Assembly: GCA_034509495.1 (NCBI GenBank)
Contig: CM067519.1
Location: 22,448,103-22,512,102 of the forward strand
DNA from: Acestrorhynchus altus
Lineage: Eukaryota > Chordata > Actinopteri > Characiformes > Acestrorhynchidae
Reading direction: 5' to 3'
DNA: 64,000 bases
This document shows positions 10,396 through 22,984 of this stretch, in pieces; within the stretch, counting starts at the first letter, position 1, and each line of letters begins with the position of its first letter. The translations under genes were made by a program, and so were the position numbers. The notes under the pieces were generated by a model that was given only the letters and a program-made list of their open reading frames with translations, did no database searches and was not told the origin of the DNA.

Positions 10396-12059
10396 AGTGT
10401 GTTCCTCATAATGTTGGTTCGATTGCAAATAGGTCAATATGAATGCAAAGCAAATCTATCAAGACAAAGCATAAACACAAACTAAATTTAGAAGTGTGCT
10501 GTTGCTTAATGAATGTTTGGCCCAAAGGTGGACCACGTCTGAGTTGCATGTGGCCCAGAATTGGCCCAAATGCATCTTCTAACTGCAGAGAAGAACAATA
10601 TATAAAGGGCTGTGCTTCAGAAGTCCTGTACATTTTGTTGCAAATAATAATAATATGAGATTATTATCAGAGATGCTTGATGCAGTGATTAAGCTACGGC
10701 TGGTATGAAACACCTATGCGTCATTCATAATGGGACCTTAACATAACACTGAAAACACCATAGTAGCGCTGTACCAAAGAGCAATATGCTACTGATATGA
10801 TTAGAGGAAAGTCTAGTTGTAATATAATAAAATGTGTGACTGACATCGCCATATGACTGAGCACCTGATAACGGACAGCCTGTCCACTAAACATCGATAC
10901 TATGACTGCATGCACATCCATCCTGCACGTAATTGAGTCATCAGTGTCTCAATGTTCCGGTAACATGGACCAAGCCAGTGCTCATATACTCCCCCTCTAC
11001 ATATGGAAGAAATGAGACGGGACCAGCCATTCCTTCGACCCACAAAACAAAACAAAAGAAAAAAATTAAGATTAGCTAGGTGAGCAGTGGCCCTGTCCTC
11101 AAGCCAATGGCCTTCCTTCCTTTTCTCTTCACTTCTGGGAGTTCACCATAGGGTGAAACATCTGAAACCAAATATGTGACAATATTTTCACTGGAGCTTT
11201 TTTATTTGGAGACCGGCAGGTTGCAGAAAGAAATTCACTGCTTCTTGAGGTACCGATGATGCCAAGAACCACATGGGTTTTTCGCTCTGAACGTCAGAAT
11301 ATGCTTGGCTGCAAGCGCGGTGTATGAGCCGTATGCAGCATATGGTGCATGATTTTAATGAGTCTGGGAGACATTAAAACAGTTTTAATGAGCAGTCGCG
11401 ATACCTAGGTGCAAGAAACACCTCGGATATTCCCAGAGGCCATATATACATATATTCACCACGGAGCTTCCTCAAAGGAGCGCAAACAGTATTTAGCAAG
11501 TCTTACAGTCAAAACAAGTATTGACTAGGCAGGTGAAAACGGTCGGATTGAGGAGGATCTGCACACGAGGCAAAGGTGTAAAGCTAAGCTATGAAAATGC
11601 ACTTGGATGTGAATATATTGCTCCAGCATGTGGTGATTAGATCAGGCCTAGTTGAATTTTAAAGCAGCTGTGGGAGCAGCAGGATCTCCGTTTGTCTGTT
11701 GTGGTTTACGTTGTCTTAACCCTCTAACCGCTCTCAATGACCCCATCTACACCTCTATCAAGCTCTTCTGCATCCCATTGTATTAGTGTATTATTGTTAG
11801 GGAGGCACAGTAGGTCTTGGTAGCAGAACTGGCTCTCATGTTGTTTATTATGGTATTATGGTAAAGTCTATTGATGGTTAGATGATATTGGGTATGATTA
11901 ACATGTCTTGTCTTCCATCTGTCTTGAGAGTCGAGCTGAGCTGTGGTGGTGAGTCAAGCTGAAGCTCAAAGGGCTGTTATGGTATGTATCTGGATTCGGG
12001 TTTCTGCCTAGAAAATCCCAAAAATGTGCCTCCAGATGGGACTAAAATGATCAAACTAC
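10396..12059. other. No gene recognised
   Basis: Complex sequence without transposon words I can place. A small cluster 'tggcccagaattggcccaaa' near 10550 recalls a common short minisatellite but has too few units to call. Confidence 0.35.
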
Positions 12060-12500
12060 TGAGGACAGTGACTCAGTAATCAAGCCCTTGTTGTGCACAG
12101 CTGTCATGAACTGACTGGTCATGTCTTGGTGGACACAACCAACAAATCCCTGTGTAGATACACCATGGCCAGTGCCAAGATCGATTAATCCAGGACTAGT
12201 GTCATAGAATTGGGACATATTTGGTCTTCATTTGTTAACGAGGTCCTGCAACTAGTGATCCTACCTCTTCTGAACACCCACTCCAGTGCACTATTCCAGC
12301 AGGACAATGCTGGTCTACATACTGCTGCCATCTCAAGAGCCTGTCTTGTGGCCAGCCACATCTCCAGATCTATCCCTGATTAAAAATGTGTGGGATGCGT
12401 GCAATCAACATTCCACCCCTACCGCACAATCTGCAATAACCGAGTGAGAATATTCAAGCTGCACTGAATGGATTATCAGAGGATACCATTACAAACCTCA
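12060..12500 (+). pseudogene. Tc1-like transposase relic (family 5)
   Basis: From about 12234 the plus strand reads VNEVLQLVILPLLNTHSSAL, then FQQDNAGLHTAAISRACLVA. The QQDNA-LHTA block is the second catalytic aspartate motif of DD34E transposases (usual form QQDNARPHTA). A frameshift then leads to PHLQIYP, a stop, KMCGMRAINI and SENIQAALNGLSEDTITNL, the C-terminal helix region also found at 17717-17986 and 36540-36690. Stops and shifts make it inactive. Confidence 0.85.
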
Positions 12501-12517
12501 GGGTCAGCCATGCGGAG

Positions 12518-12615
12518 CGAGGGTTAAAGGGCCCTGCTCAAGATCCCAACAGTGTCAGCTTAACAAACCTGGGAATCAAGCCCACAACCCTGTAATCAAT
12601 AACCCATTGCTCTCA
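12518..12615 (+). repeat. Fragment of a common fish dispersed repeat
   Basis: gggttaaagggccctgctca, then gatcccaacagtgtcagctt and an 'aatcaagcccacaaccctgt' block match the 'aagggccttgctcaagggcccaacagtggc' type sequence widespread in teleost genomes. It abuts the transposase relic on its left. Family name uncertain. Confidence 0.55.
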
Positions 12616-13420
12616 CTCATCTACATGTAATCCTCCTCTCATTACACCTTACACATCTGCAACAAGAGAGGATGATCTGCTGCCACATGAGTTACGGCGC
12701 TTGCACATCTTCACCAGGACTATCAACTTGCAGGGTCAGAGCTTTCTGTGATCCACCGTGTTTCTATCACTGGATAATGATTGGTTTCTGACACTAACAG
12801 AATAAAACATAGCATATATTTTGACTTAATTTTGCTAACATTACATTAGTACTCATCCCTTATCAGACTTAACACTGACACTGACACTGAAAAATGTGTG
12901 ACTGTTAATTGACGGCTTAAACTTTGTAAAAACAAAATGAAAATGAACCGATTTGATATCATAGAAACAGACGGAACTCGTTAAAACAGTATTAAATTAA
13001 AATCCTTTATTAAACTTCAGTTCTGTGTGTCAGACTATGCATTCTTCTTTTGCATTTTGCATTTTAACTTTTGTTCAAATAAATAATTTCTTCATATCAA
13101 CAGCCTGTTTATGTTTTCTATACAGAAACATTTAACTTGGCTTCCAGAACCTACCAATTGGAAACAAGTGAAGTCCAATAAAATAATGCTTATCTGAATG
13201 AGATTATTTGATTGACAGGTTAGTTGTAACCATTGCTGAAATGTCTGACAAACATATGAAAAATTCAGTTAATGCAGTACATTTCTATGTTCTTTTAACC
13301 ACAACATCTTTCCAATCTATACATATAAATATGCTGCAATACATAATAGACTTATTGTCAAAGCATAGTTGCCCCCAGGATGAAGTGTTACATTTGGGAG
13401 AAAGATAAGTGTTAGCAGGA

Positions 13421-13690
13421 TCAATAAATTCTTAAACATTTAGATATAATACACACACAGAAGCAGTGTCTCTCAGTGTGTTGATCTTGGCACTGACCAC
13501 TGCCTCCATACACAAATTTGTTCGTCATCTCCACCAAAACAAAAGCTGGACTCATGACTGAAGGTGACTCACTGCCGTTCTGAGTGTATCTAGGACAGTC
13601 AGGCATGACACCATTGCAATCGTGCATTGCAATCATTTGATTCCTTCTGGGTGCAACTTTTTTGATGATGAGTGTGTATAAATATAAATA
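13421..13690 (-). pseudogene. Family 5 Tc1-like element, internally deleted copy
   Basis: The plus strand carries cagaagcagtgtctctcagt, the same word as cagaagtggtgtctctcagt at about 17733, which encodes the transposase C-terminus in reverse. The other end (about 13640-13680) carries cttctgggtgcaac, as in the terminal region at 19402-19420. The minus-strand frame in between shares the PRRNQMIAMHDCN and MPDC pieces with the copy at about 18970-19030 read in the other direction. Most of the transposase is deleted. Confidence 0.6.
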
Positions 13691-16460
13691 TGAATATGAA
13701 TAAATATGAAATATGAATGTGTCAAGTTTCAAATGTCATGCATTTATTAATATATTATATATTTCTACCAGAAGACTTTGCAGGAAGATTTTATTCTGAT
13801 TTTAGATGATTTTGCTACAAGAACATAAGCAAGTGACCAAAAGCATTGTGTAGCTGTTTAATTGCATGCAGTAACCAGGTAGTTGGGTTGTGGCCTGCTC
13901 TCCACCACACTCACAAGAAAGACAACGTACACAAATACTTAACCAAGTGCTGAAGGTGTGAGTAGATATGTTGTGAGGATATGGGCGGAAGATAAACAGG
14001 GAGTCAGTATCGAAGTGGTTCCTGTGCTTTTTGCTCCACTAGATGGGGTACAAGAGCCAGGAGCTGTTGAACTTTGTGCTTCTGTCATGTGATTTCTGAC
14101 CCTGGGCTGTTCTGTTCCATTATTCAGCAGAGGATAACAGAGATCATGCACCCGCCATAAATCTGGACTCACTTAGGCCGTTGTTATGATGTTCGTCGCA
14201 AGGGATGGTTTGCCTCTGATGCCATACTTCTTCTTATCTTCACATTAAGAGCTTCCAAAGAGGCATACTACAGCTAATCCACTGCGGCTCTTCATTTCTC
14301 ACATGTGGAGGGTTTACTGTGGGCCGTCTGTAAACATGAAGATGATTTATTTTTCCATTAGATGCCTTTTTCAGGCAGATGCCTCAGGAGGCTTCACAGG
14401 TCACCAGTACACGGCTCTCTCTGGACATGCGTGTAAAAGCAGCCACACTGGGGAGCTCTCATTCACTCTACCTTTCTTCTCCCCCTCCAGTTAATTGATT
14501 ATACAGCCACGTAGGATGGAATAAAAAGCCAGGAACCCACAGAGTCTCACTCCCTTCGTTTGTTGGATGGGTCTTTGTTTAAAGCCATGCTGGCAACAGG
14601 AACCACTGAATTGCTCATTCACAGGGCCTGTGAATATTAAAAGGTCACGTCCTTTATAATACAAAGACCGAATGGATATCTCATTGACACAGTCTGTGAC
14701 CGTGGTCGGCAAACAAACTTGAATTATTTAGTCTCACGCCTGAGCCAGGCGTAATTGCCTGTTTGTCCAGAAGGTGCAATGAAGCATAGAGTTTATTGCG
14801 TTTGGAGATGGTTCTACTGACATAAGTGGGAGTTGCAAATGTTAATATTTCTCAGGCTTTCTTTAAAGGTATCCTTGCATCATTCTTAAAGGGGCCGTAT
14901 CTTATTTGTTTTCCCTCGTATTTTATTGTTTCCCTCATAACGTTTGTGTGGGTTCGCATGTCATCATTAATGTGCATGACCATTTCCAGTGACCGACTTC
15001 TCTTCATTAATTAACCGTCGTAAAACAATTGGTTTTTTGTTCAGTTTCTTAACAAGAAATACACTTTTCGTAAATGCACGTGCCCTGTATGGCACTCAGA
15101 CCGTAGTCTGGGCTCAAACACTTATATAGTAACTTTAGCCTGAATGGGAGGAGCTGCCTTTTTTTGGGAACGCTTCATATGGATGCTTCATTTCCATATA
15201 AAGACTGTATAGACTGGGCAGCGAATGATATTTTCTGAAACTGTATCCATGTTTACGAGGTACGCACAGAATAATGTCTTAAAATCCTACTCGGACATTG
15301 CTATTTACGACTTTGGAGCCCTCAAGTTTGATTTCAAGCGTTCAGTGTTCAAAGCTAAGTAAGTTGCGGGTCTAAGGGTGTGACAATCTACTAGTTTTTA
15401 ATCTGGTCAGACTGATTTCTTAAAATAACCTTGAACATAAAAACAAAACCTTATAATAAAAACAAAGGCTATGTAATACCCTGTCTTTCATTTTCAAGGG
15501 AGAATAATTGCATTTTCCACTACATAAACCCTTTAAATCAGTTCCAGAAACAGAATTCCTGCTATATGTTATATCGACTTTATGTGGTGCAGTTTATATT
15601 GAGATTCAATCATTTATTTATGGGAATTGCTGCTAGTTGTTCCATAAACACTCTGCATTATTACTCAGAGCGGCGGTCTTTGCTTGGGAAAAGGCTGATG
15701 AAGTACAGGGAGTGTGATGATTTTAGGAACAGTATGCAGACTCCAGTGGATTTGCAGAAAGACAGTTTTATGGTTTGGAGTCTGTTAATGGCTGGTGAGA
15801 CAAAGACTTTTCCAAAATAGAGCTGCTTCAGGCGAACTGCATTTACAATATGTAGTGGACCATAAATCCTAGATGTGGGCCAGAACACTTACGTTGATGG
15901 TGGACCGACTGTCTGCAGTTAGGTGCTAAACATTTTGAGCCAAAGCCAAGTAAGTGTACTTTCGAACCAATGCTGGGGGAAAACAAACACCCCCAAAACG
16001 AGGGGTTGCGTGCAAAGCGGGTGCAGCTCCATACAGAACGTGCTCTGGTTCAGCCAGGTTCCCTGAAGCAGCGGGGCCAGCTGGGAGCCATCAGGCCCTC
16101 CAGTCTTTCCACATCCTCCAAGCTGCTGTTTGGACTCTTGCTGCCCTCGTAGATCTGTCAGGCTGTGAGACTGAGATTTCACTCCTGTGCTTGATGATGA
16201 AAATGGTGGGGTTTCTTGGGACAGGGTGAAGGTTTGGTAATCGAGGATGTGTTTACAGTAAAGATTTAAAACTGGTAAACATTTTGACTTAGGCTTTTAA
16301 CCGGGTTCTTCTTTGGTCGTAGAAATGGTGTGTTATGTTAAACTGTACGTCTCGGTAAGTGTATGATTGTTAAATCGTTACAGTTGTTTTTAGGAACCAC
16401 ATATTTCAGGTCTGAAATCTGATTGGCTGAGCCACATTCAGAACTCATGTTTAAACCTCG
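13691..16460. other. No gene recognised; conserved-looking 14200-15010
   Basis: Complex sequence free of transposon words. The stretches 14200-14450 and 14700-15010 are flagged as possible regulatory DNA. The 129-codon frame at 15431-15820 has no recognisable domain, and its mirror frame on the minus strand is equally long-lived, so I do not call it a gene. Confidence 0.35.
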
Positions 16461-16680
16461 ATATACACAATATGTCCAAATGTTTGCAGACATCTCCTCT
16501 AATTAGTGAACTAAGATACTTTAAGGTTCACCCAATCGAACGGGACTGGCTGGAGAGGTACGTGGTTGGAGTAATGGAGCTCCATTCAATACCTTTGGGA
16601 AGAGTTGGGGCGGTTTGTGATCCAGGACTTATCATCCATCATCGGTACCAGAACTCACTGATGTTCTTGTGGTAGGACCT
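16461..16680 (+). pseudogene. Tc1-type element: 5' terminal repeat joined to a transposase C-terminal relic
   Basis: Starts with acaatatgtccaaatgtttg, the family 2 terminal repeat, and aagatactttaaggttcacc, its subterminal block. The middle is deleted, and the sequence resumes as a decayed transposase C-terminus: in one frame NTFGKSWGGL, a stop, then YHPSSVPELTDVLV, matching the 'EHLWDELERRL' and 'PTSVPDLTNALV' blocks of Tc1 transposases. The link suggests family 2 is an internally deleted derivative of a Tc1 element of this kind. Confidence 0.7.
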
Positions 16681-17596
16681 ACAGGATTTCATTAGAACAT
16701 CAATTATATACTGAACATTTTCAGATGCTTTGGTTCAGCCAGGCTTTGCTTCAGGCCTTCTGTGATGCATAGCCTCCCACTTATTTTTGCTTTTGACTTT
16801 GTATACCATTTGTATGCCACTCTGTTATAAGCAACATCCAAACACACCATTATTTAATCTATGCTGGCACTAGAATGCCCATCATCAATGACCAGTACGA
16901 GGGTAAATTAAAGGGTAATTAAACGGCTTCTTGAAACAGACACTTTGCCTAAGTGCTCATTTACTGTTGCACCACACGAACAGAACTGCCCGTCCTATTT
17001 TCCGAGCTCTTCAAGTACAGAAAGACCGTCCCTTGCCAGTTTGACTCTTTTCATCCCAAATTACATGCACAGACAATGCCCCCTTGTACTGTGAAGACCG
17101 AGACACATTCATGGCTCTGACTAACCGATTGTGGTATAGAGGAAGTCATGGTCAGCTCTCGAGATTCCAAGAGAGCAGGTGGAAAGTAATGGTGAATTAT
17201 TCTGCAGCTTGAACTCTTTGCCACTTCTCATATTTTATCTGCACTTGGCTCCCACCAAGCTATTGTGGATTCAGAAGCCAGCATTGGTGGGAGTGCCTAA
17301 CTTGATTTCCCATGAGCATCACAACATGAAAGCCATCACCAGAGTGTGTTTAAAAGAGAGTTTGTTTTTTCTCATCACTTATTCATTTAAAAAGCCTTCG
17401 CTTGCCTTCCTACGGTTAACTAGGTTCCTATGGATAACAAGGGATGCACTGAAATGGGAATTCTTTATCAATCTGATTGGACACAAATGTATATAATGTA
17501 GAAAGTGGATATACAGTATCTGTATTAGAGGTAACAGCAGATATGTATTGTGTTACATACTAATACAGCCTGTATCTGTAAATGCAGAGCTCAAAA

Positions 17597-17990
17597 AATA
17601 GTTGCACTAATAGTTGCACCCAGACAAAAGTGTGGGATTGCAATGCTATTTGGAAGGAAGGTGAAGTTTACAAGGAGCCATAAATTATTACAAAGTTACA
17701 CTGATATGGGTTATATTTATTGAGTTACACATACAGAAGTGGTGTCTCTCAGTACGGCATCAGGTTTAACACAACATGCCAGACGTCTCAGAATGGAGTT
17801 GTAGATGTTCCTAATGGTGTCCTGTGATAATCCATCCCATGCAGCTTGAATATTCTCACTCAGTTCTGGGAAGATGAATGAGTGTATAAATGAAAACATT
17901 TGGAATAGGGATCTGCGTCGACTTCTAGAAGCAGTTCTTGTGCAGCTCCATCTGCAAAAAGCTAAAGTCACTACCACCTTCAACAAACAA
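17597..17990 (-). pseudogene. Family 5 Tc1-like transposase C-terminal relic
   Basis: On the minus strand, residues 44-75 of an 89-codon frame read ENIQAAWDGLSQDTIRNIYN and SILRRLACCVKPDAVL, the C-terminal helix and 'RRL-AV' end of a Tc1-like transposase. The catalytic core is absent. The left boundary carries aatagttgcacccagacaaa, the reverse complement of the terminal word at 19402-19420. With the opposite-strand relic beginning near 18800 this makes an inverted arrangement. Confidence 0.8.
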
Positions 17991-18794
17991 GGTGACTAAT
18001 GTTTGTAATATTTTGGAATTTCTTTTTTTTTTTGTAAACTTGATTAAACTCAATTAATTATGGAAATAATCAATATATTACTCACCCAAAGGACGAGTGT
18101 CACCCCTACACATTATAATTATTATGATTTCTATTATTATTACATATTTTTTTCCCTATCTCATGATACCCGGAGTTCTACACTATCATCACTCTCCTAA
18201 CTGCAAAGATTGTAAGCACTTTGTGAAGGATATGTGCAGTGAGATTCTGTTTGATGGATGCTCCAGGGGCAACTGGAGGTAATGGTCAAATTCCTCCTTG
18301 AGTGTTCATGGTACCTCTGGCTGTGACTGATTGGTAACTCATGCCATTGCATTCCACATCCTGTTAACTCTGATTTTCAGCCATTTATACTTATTGAGCT
18401 TCGCTTGATGTTCTTACAGGCTTGAGTAGGATGTTCAAAACACCTGAAACGACTGCATGGGTCAGCATGCATTGCTGGTTAAATGTCAGAAGAGTGTCCT
18501 AGCATAATTTAATCCTTGATTATGGGCACATCTCGCCCAATAGTGATGGTGAAGCTAGGGTGCCTACCCAAGAGGCTGCATCACATTTTTATTCAGGATG
18601 AAATGGAATTTTGAGGCCAAGGCATCTCAATAAGCAGTAAGACAACATCTTCTCACAGCTTCTGTATCTCTACTCAAACACAGTTATGAAGTGTTCACCT
18701 TTCCATCCTCAAGCTTTCCACATCCTTCAGCAGCAGTGGATTACATGCTCTTCAGCCATGTTGAACATCCTCCAATTGCCATACCATAGCTCCC

Positions 18795-19435
18795 CATGCA
18801 TGTGTCACAGCTGTTCCATGAGATATGGAGCTCAGCTCTGCGGGTGAGAAACTTGCCTCTTCACAACAACTGGCCAGAGCTGGTGACAGCATCTATTTCA
18901 GCATGACGCATCATCAGATAAGAGATGTATGACCATTCAAACAGTGTCAGAACATACACTCATGGCCATCAAAACCACCCAGAGGGAATCAAGCAATTGC
19001 AATGGACAACAGTAATCATGCTGTGCCAGACTGTCATGGAGTCTCTCAGAATGTCAGAGAGTCCTGATTTGTCTTAGTGGAGACGTCCAAAATCAGGTCT
19101 GGTGTCATGCGTCACACATCCCAAACACCTGGTTTCATGGTGTGGGGTACAATTTCCTAGGATGCCAGACCATTTGTCTTCATCATCCCAATGTTACATT
19201 AATGAGGTCCTGCAACCAGTGGTCTGAACACACACTGCGTTATTCCAGCCGGACCACATTTGTCCACATACTGCTGCCACCTCAAAAGCTTGCCTTGAAT
19301 ACCATGGCCAGTTGCATCACCAGACCTATCACTTATGGTTCCTGGTAACCTTTAGCTTCCATCCCAATCATTCCTTCCCATCATTGCAATCCAACACTTC
19401 CTTCTGGGTGCAACTATTTGTTGACAGTGAGTGTA
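18795..19435 (+). pseudogene. Family 5 Tc1-like transposase relic, near full-length catalytic region
   Basis: The order of blocks is N-terminal remnants around 18900-18990 (HSWPSKPPRGNQAIAM), a tgtggggtacaatttcctag block at about 19141 corresponding to 'V-W-G-I-S', ttaatgaggtcctgcaacca at 19198 (NEVLQP), and ccggaccacatttgtccaca at 19249, where the QQDNARPHTA motif is degraded to a form lacking the Asp-Asn pair. SKACLEYHGQLHHQTYHLW corresponds to the end of the core. It ends with cttctgggtgcaactatttg, the terminal region. Several frameshifts; not functional. Confidence 0.75.
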
Positions 19436-19436
19436 C

Positions 19437-19457
19437 ATACATACATACATACATACA
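19437..19457. repeat. Short (CATA)n microsatellite
   Basis: About five catа-type units directly after the transposon end, a frequent accompaniment of insertions. Confidence 0.8.
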
Positions 19458-19519
19458 AACAGTGTTCTGTTCAGGTAATGGGCTGAATGTGTTCTGTGCT
19501 CAGAATGGCAGAATATAGC

Positions 19520-20821
19520 ACCATTGGTTTGTTTGGGTGATCTGCCAGTGTTTGAGAAGAAACATCTCAGTGTTGTTATTTAAAGAAAAAGAGAAGAGGT
19601 TCTTTTAATTACATTTTTCCATTATTAGGTGAACTGTTGCTTCAGATAATGTTATTATGTAAGTAGCTTACACCGGCGATGTGATACTATGGGGGGATTT
19701 GTCTCAAAACCCAAAGGCAAACAGCCTCAAATTATCAAAACGTTCGCCCGCTTAATTGCGAACCATCAGATATTTCACGCTAGTTATTTTTACGGCCCTC
19801 AGCGATGAACGATAGAGTGAATTGTTCATTACTCATTCAATATTATCCTTCGCCTTTTTCTTGGAAAGCGCCTATCAGGCAAGCGTACACACTGCCTCTC
19901 TCTCTCTGTAAATAGACTTCTTTTTTCCTCTTTCACTTCCTTTCAAACTCAGAGGTCTTTCTTATTTTAACAGATGTGGCCAGGCTTGTAGCCCATCGTT
20001 CCCAAGTGACCCTAACATGCACTTCCTGCCCAGTAAGCTAACACCCAGGGATAGAACAATCCCACTTTGTACCCACATGTTCAGTATTCCAATAAAGCTT
20101 TTTGAGCCCAGCTTTTGAAGTCTCGGACCCCTGGCTTTATTTTGTTCCTCGGATCCTGATTGTTGTTGGAAAGCTTATAGTCCAAAGCAGCTTTGGCTAC
20201 TATGTCTGTGCCTGTGATATGTCCTTTGCATTCCTGTTGCATGAATTATGAAGAGAGAAGGATGTGACGGATATCAACACAAGTGTTGCAAGTGTCTCGC
20301 TGAGCGCTGAAAACACTTGTGTGAACTTACTCGGTTAGGATTAACATGCTTGGAGTGCTTTGACTCTGTGAGGCTGGCATGTGGTGTAACGCTACATGTG
20401 GTTTTAGCCCAAAGTGGAAGCTCTTTCCACTGCAACCAGTTGTTTTCATTTATTTGAAACATGTCAAATGCCCACTTACCACCCTGCGGTGAACACTGCA
20501 GTGACCCTGCTCGCATGTCTGCTTTAGTCATTAACATTTTCTCTGAGAAGCGACTAATATTCATTAGGATAAGACACATGCTTAGCTCATCACATTCTTT
20601 CTTTGACAAATCTGGAGTCTTTTTAAGTGCTGGACAGTGTTTCAAGTTCAAATTCAGTGAAATGATGGTCTACACTGTAATAGGGAACTTCACTTAGGTG
20701 TGTAGAACATAAGACATGAGCATACATAAACAATTAGTCGCTGTCAAAGCATTTGTGTGTCATCAGAATAGGGCCAGATGTTCTGAGAACCAAAAAGCAG
20801 AATCCATAACCAAATTACATC
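19520..20821. other. No gene recognised
   Basis: Complex sequence. 19640-19900 looks unique and is flagged as possible regulatory DNA. The 125-codon minus-strand frame at 20274-20651 has no domain, signal peptide or family resemblance I can name. Confidence 0.35.
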
Positions 20822-21411
20822 TCGTAAGCGAGAGGACTGTTATTAATATCAGGAGTTTAAAAGCAGGATCTAGTCAGTCATTGGCTGCTAGGGATAACTG
20901 CCACCCATCGAACGTCCGTGCCTTGCAGTCACGTTGTATCATCTGGACCACCATCATGTTGAGCACCTGACTTTGCAATGTGCCAACTTTGCACTTTAAC
21001 ATCACAGTACAGGAAAGATATGCATGAAAAATGAACCAGATCCATATTTATTGTCATATTTATTATCAGCAGAGCTTCAGACGAAATAATTAAAGTATGG
21101 TCAGGTTTGGCAGTGGATGTGATGGCATCGTATACCTTTTTCATGCATATCTTTCCAGTTCTGTGAAGTTAAAGTGTGAAATTGGTGCATTGTTATTGTA
21201 AAGTGAGGTGTTCGATATGGAAGCAGTCCTGACAAAACCATGTGACTGCAATGCATGGACACTCGATGAGCAGGGGTTATACCCAGTAGCCAATGACTGA
21301 CTAGATCTCGTAATGGAGTATTTATGGACATAAGATTCAAAATTTACTTTTAAATATGGAAATATTCTGTTCTTATACTTTTAATATTAATAACAGTCCT
21401 CTCACTTACAA
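20822..21411. mobile_element. Hairpin-forming MITE (family 6), 590 bp
   Basis: The outer 28 bp are inverted copies: the left reads tcgtaagcgagaggactgtt-attaatat and the reverse complement of the right end reads ttgtaagtgagaggactgtt-attaatat. Inside, 20868-21030 and 21137-21306 are a second inverted pair of about 165 bp sharing atctagtcagtcattggct, ttgcagtcac, tttgcactttaac/ttcacactttaac and ggaaagatatgcatgaaaaa. The loop is about 105 bp. No transposase, and no clear target-site duplication. I do not recognise the family. Confidence 0.8.
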
Positions 21412-22402
21412 ACTATCTTGGTTATAATTTGGATGTAATTAATATTTGCTTCTCAAAACATTTGGCCCTATTTTGATTATCATGATCAATGATCAACTTT
21501 GCCTCATTTTTCAGTAATTGCACTGCTGCTGCCCTTTAAAGAATCTTATTTATTTCAGATAGTTGAGTAGTAAAACTTACGGACACACAATCGCTCACTC
21601 TCTTTCTCTCTCCACCCTGTGACGAAGGTACAGTACCACGTGCAGGGGGGAAAAGGTCAGGGTGGACGGCTGTTCTCTCCCCTGCCAGAGAGAGAAACTT
21701 CATGGAAAATCAGCTGTAGATGTGGGGGAACTCCTACTGTCAGGGGAGGATGACATGGCACTCAGCCTTTCAGCACATCATTACTGCCAAGTTTCCCCTT
21801 GCCTTTGTTTCCCCTTTGCAATTTCACTACAGTGCCATTTCACTAATTTGCTCAACTTTATAACTTTTAAAATAGTGATCAGAGATGACATTGAGTGTAA
21901 GTACCAGGATCAGATATCAGCGGGGAAAAAGTCTGAAACACGTCTTGCCTGAAACGCCCCAGAATTGCTTTATATTAGCTTGCAGTGGTGCAGCCAATGT
22001 AAGTAAAGTAGGTCATGTGATGACAGTGGGCACTTGTAGCATAATCTCTTTCACCCGAATTCTATCAGCATATCATGGCCAAGAAATGCCTGCTTTGACA
22101 GGAAAAGGACATTTGAGTGGCATTTAAAAGAACCAATCACAGGCCATTGTTTGAAGGGGTAGGTCCTTTTTAAACTGGGCGGCAGCAAAAACACATCTAC
22201 AGGAAATCCAGTGTTGTGTTCTGTAGAAAAGTCACCAATCATCATATATCTCTAAATAAAGGGTTGCCTTGAAGCAATTCCAATAACACCAGTTTCTTGC
22301 TCCAATTTCTTGCTGCTTCCTGCAGCTTCTAACTCCTACCCAACTGTAATACCCACATTCAGCGAGCAGAAGGGGTAGATATAAAGACTACCTGTCAGTA
22401 AG
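21412..22402. other. No gene recognised
   Basis: Complex sequence with a CT-rich stretch near 21595-21615. The 96-codon plus-strand frame (21662-21952) has no recognisable domain. Confidence 0.35.
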
Positions 22403-22984
22403 TAAGGGCACCTTCACATTATCAGGTTGACTCAGATCTGACTTTTCAAGGCCATACAGGAGCCCAAAATTCCAATCCCACATGTTGGATTGTACCAACC
22501 AGGGCACCGTTGTTTGGACCAAGCTTGATAAAGGGTTAGTGTCAGAGAACGACCCGAGAAAGGCTATTTGCAGACTATTTTTTGATTTGTAAAGAGGGGG
22601 TAATGTTTCAGTTTGTCATGTTATACTTTGTTGGTATGTCTGCTGGGAAACATTAAAATGGCCCTATTTTTTAATTGTAGTTTGCAAAAACAATCAAATC
22701 AAGATAAAATGCATGTAGACAGTTCCATGTTCCACGTGCAGCCCTATTATAAACTATTTCCCACAAAAATGTTTCATAAAATGATTTTTTTTAATTGCTG
22801 CTGGTAAACTATTGACGTGGCTGAGAATAATTGTGAGAAAATGGATGCAGCCCACGTAGGTAGCAGGACATGTCTTCCTAAACTACAGTGTGAAAGTGGA
22901 CCTAACTGAACCAGAAGAATACAAAGTAACCAAAACACCTCGGTTGGGACTTTGGCTGGATTTTGACGTGTAAAAACACCCTAA
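22403..22984. mobile_element. Probable hAT-like MITE, about 580 bp
   Basis: The left end taagggcaccttcacatta and the reverse complement of the right end (ttagggtgtttttacacg) share a TIR of the form 'tAgGGyrcyTTcAcA', the usual shape of hAT-type MITE ends in fishes. The internal words accagggcaccgttgtttgg and cctcggttgggactttggct fit the 'tttggaccaaac' type interior of such elements. The TIRs have diverged and I see no clean 8-bp duplication. Confidence 0.5.
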
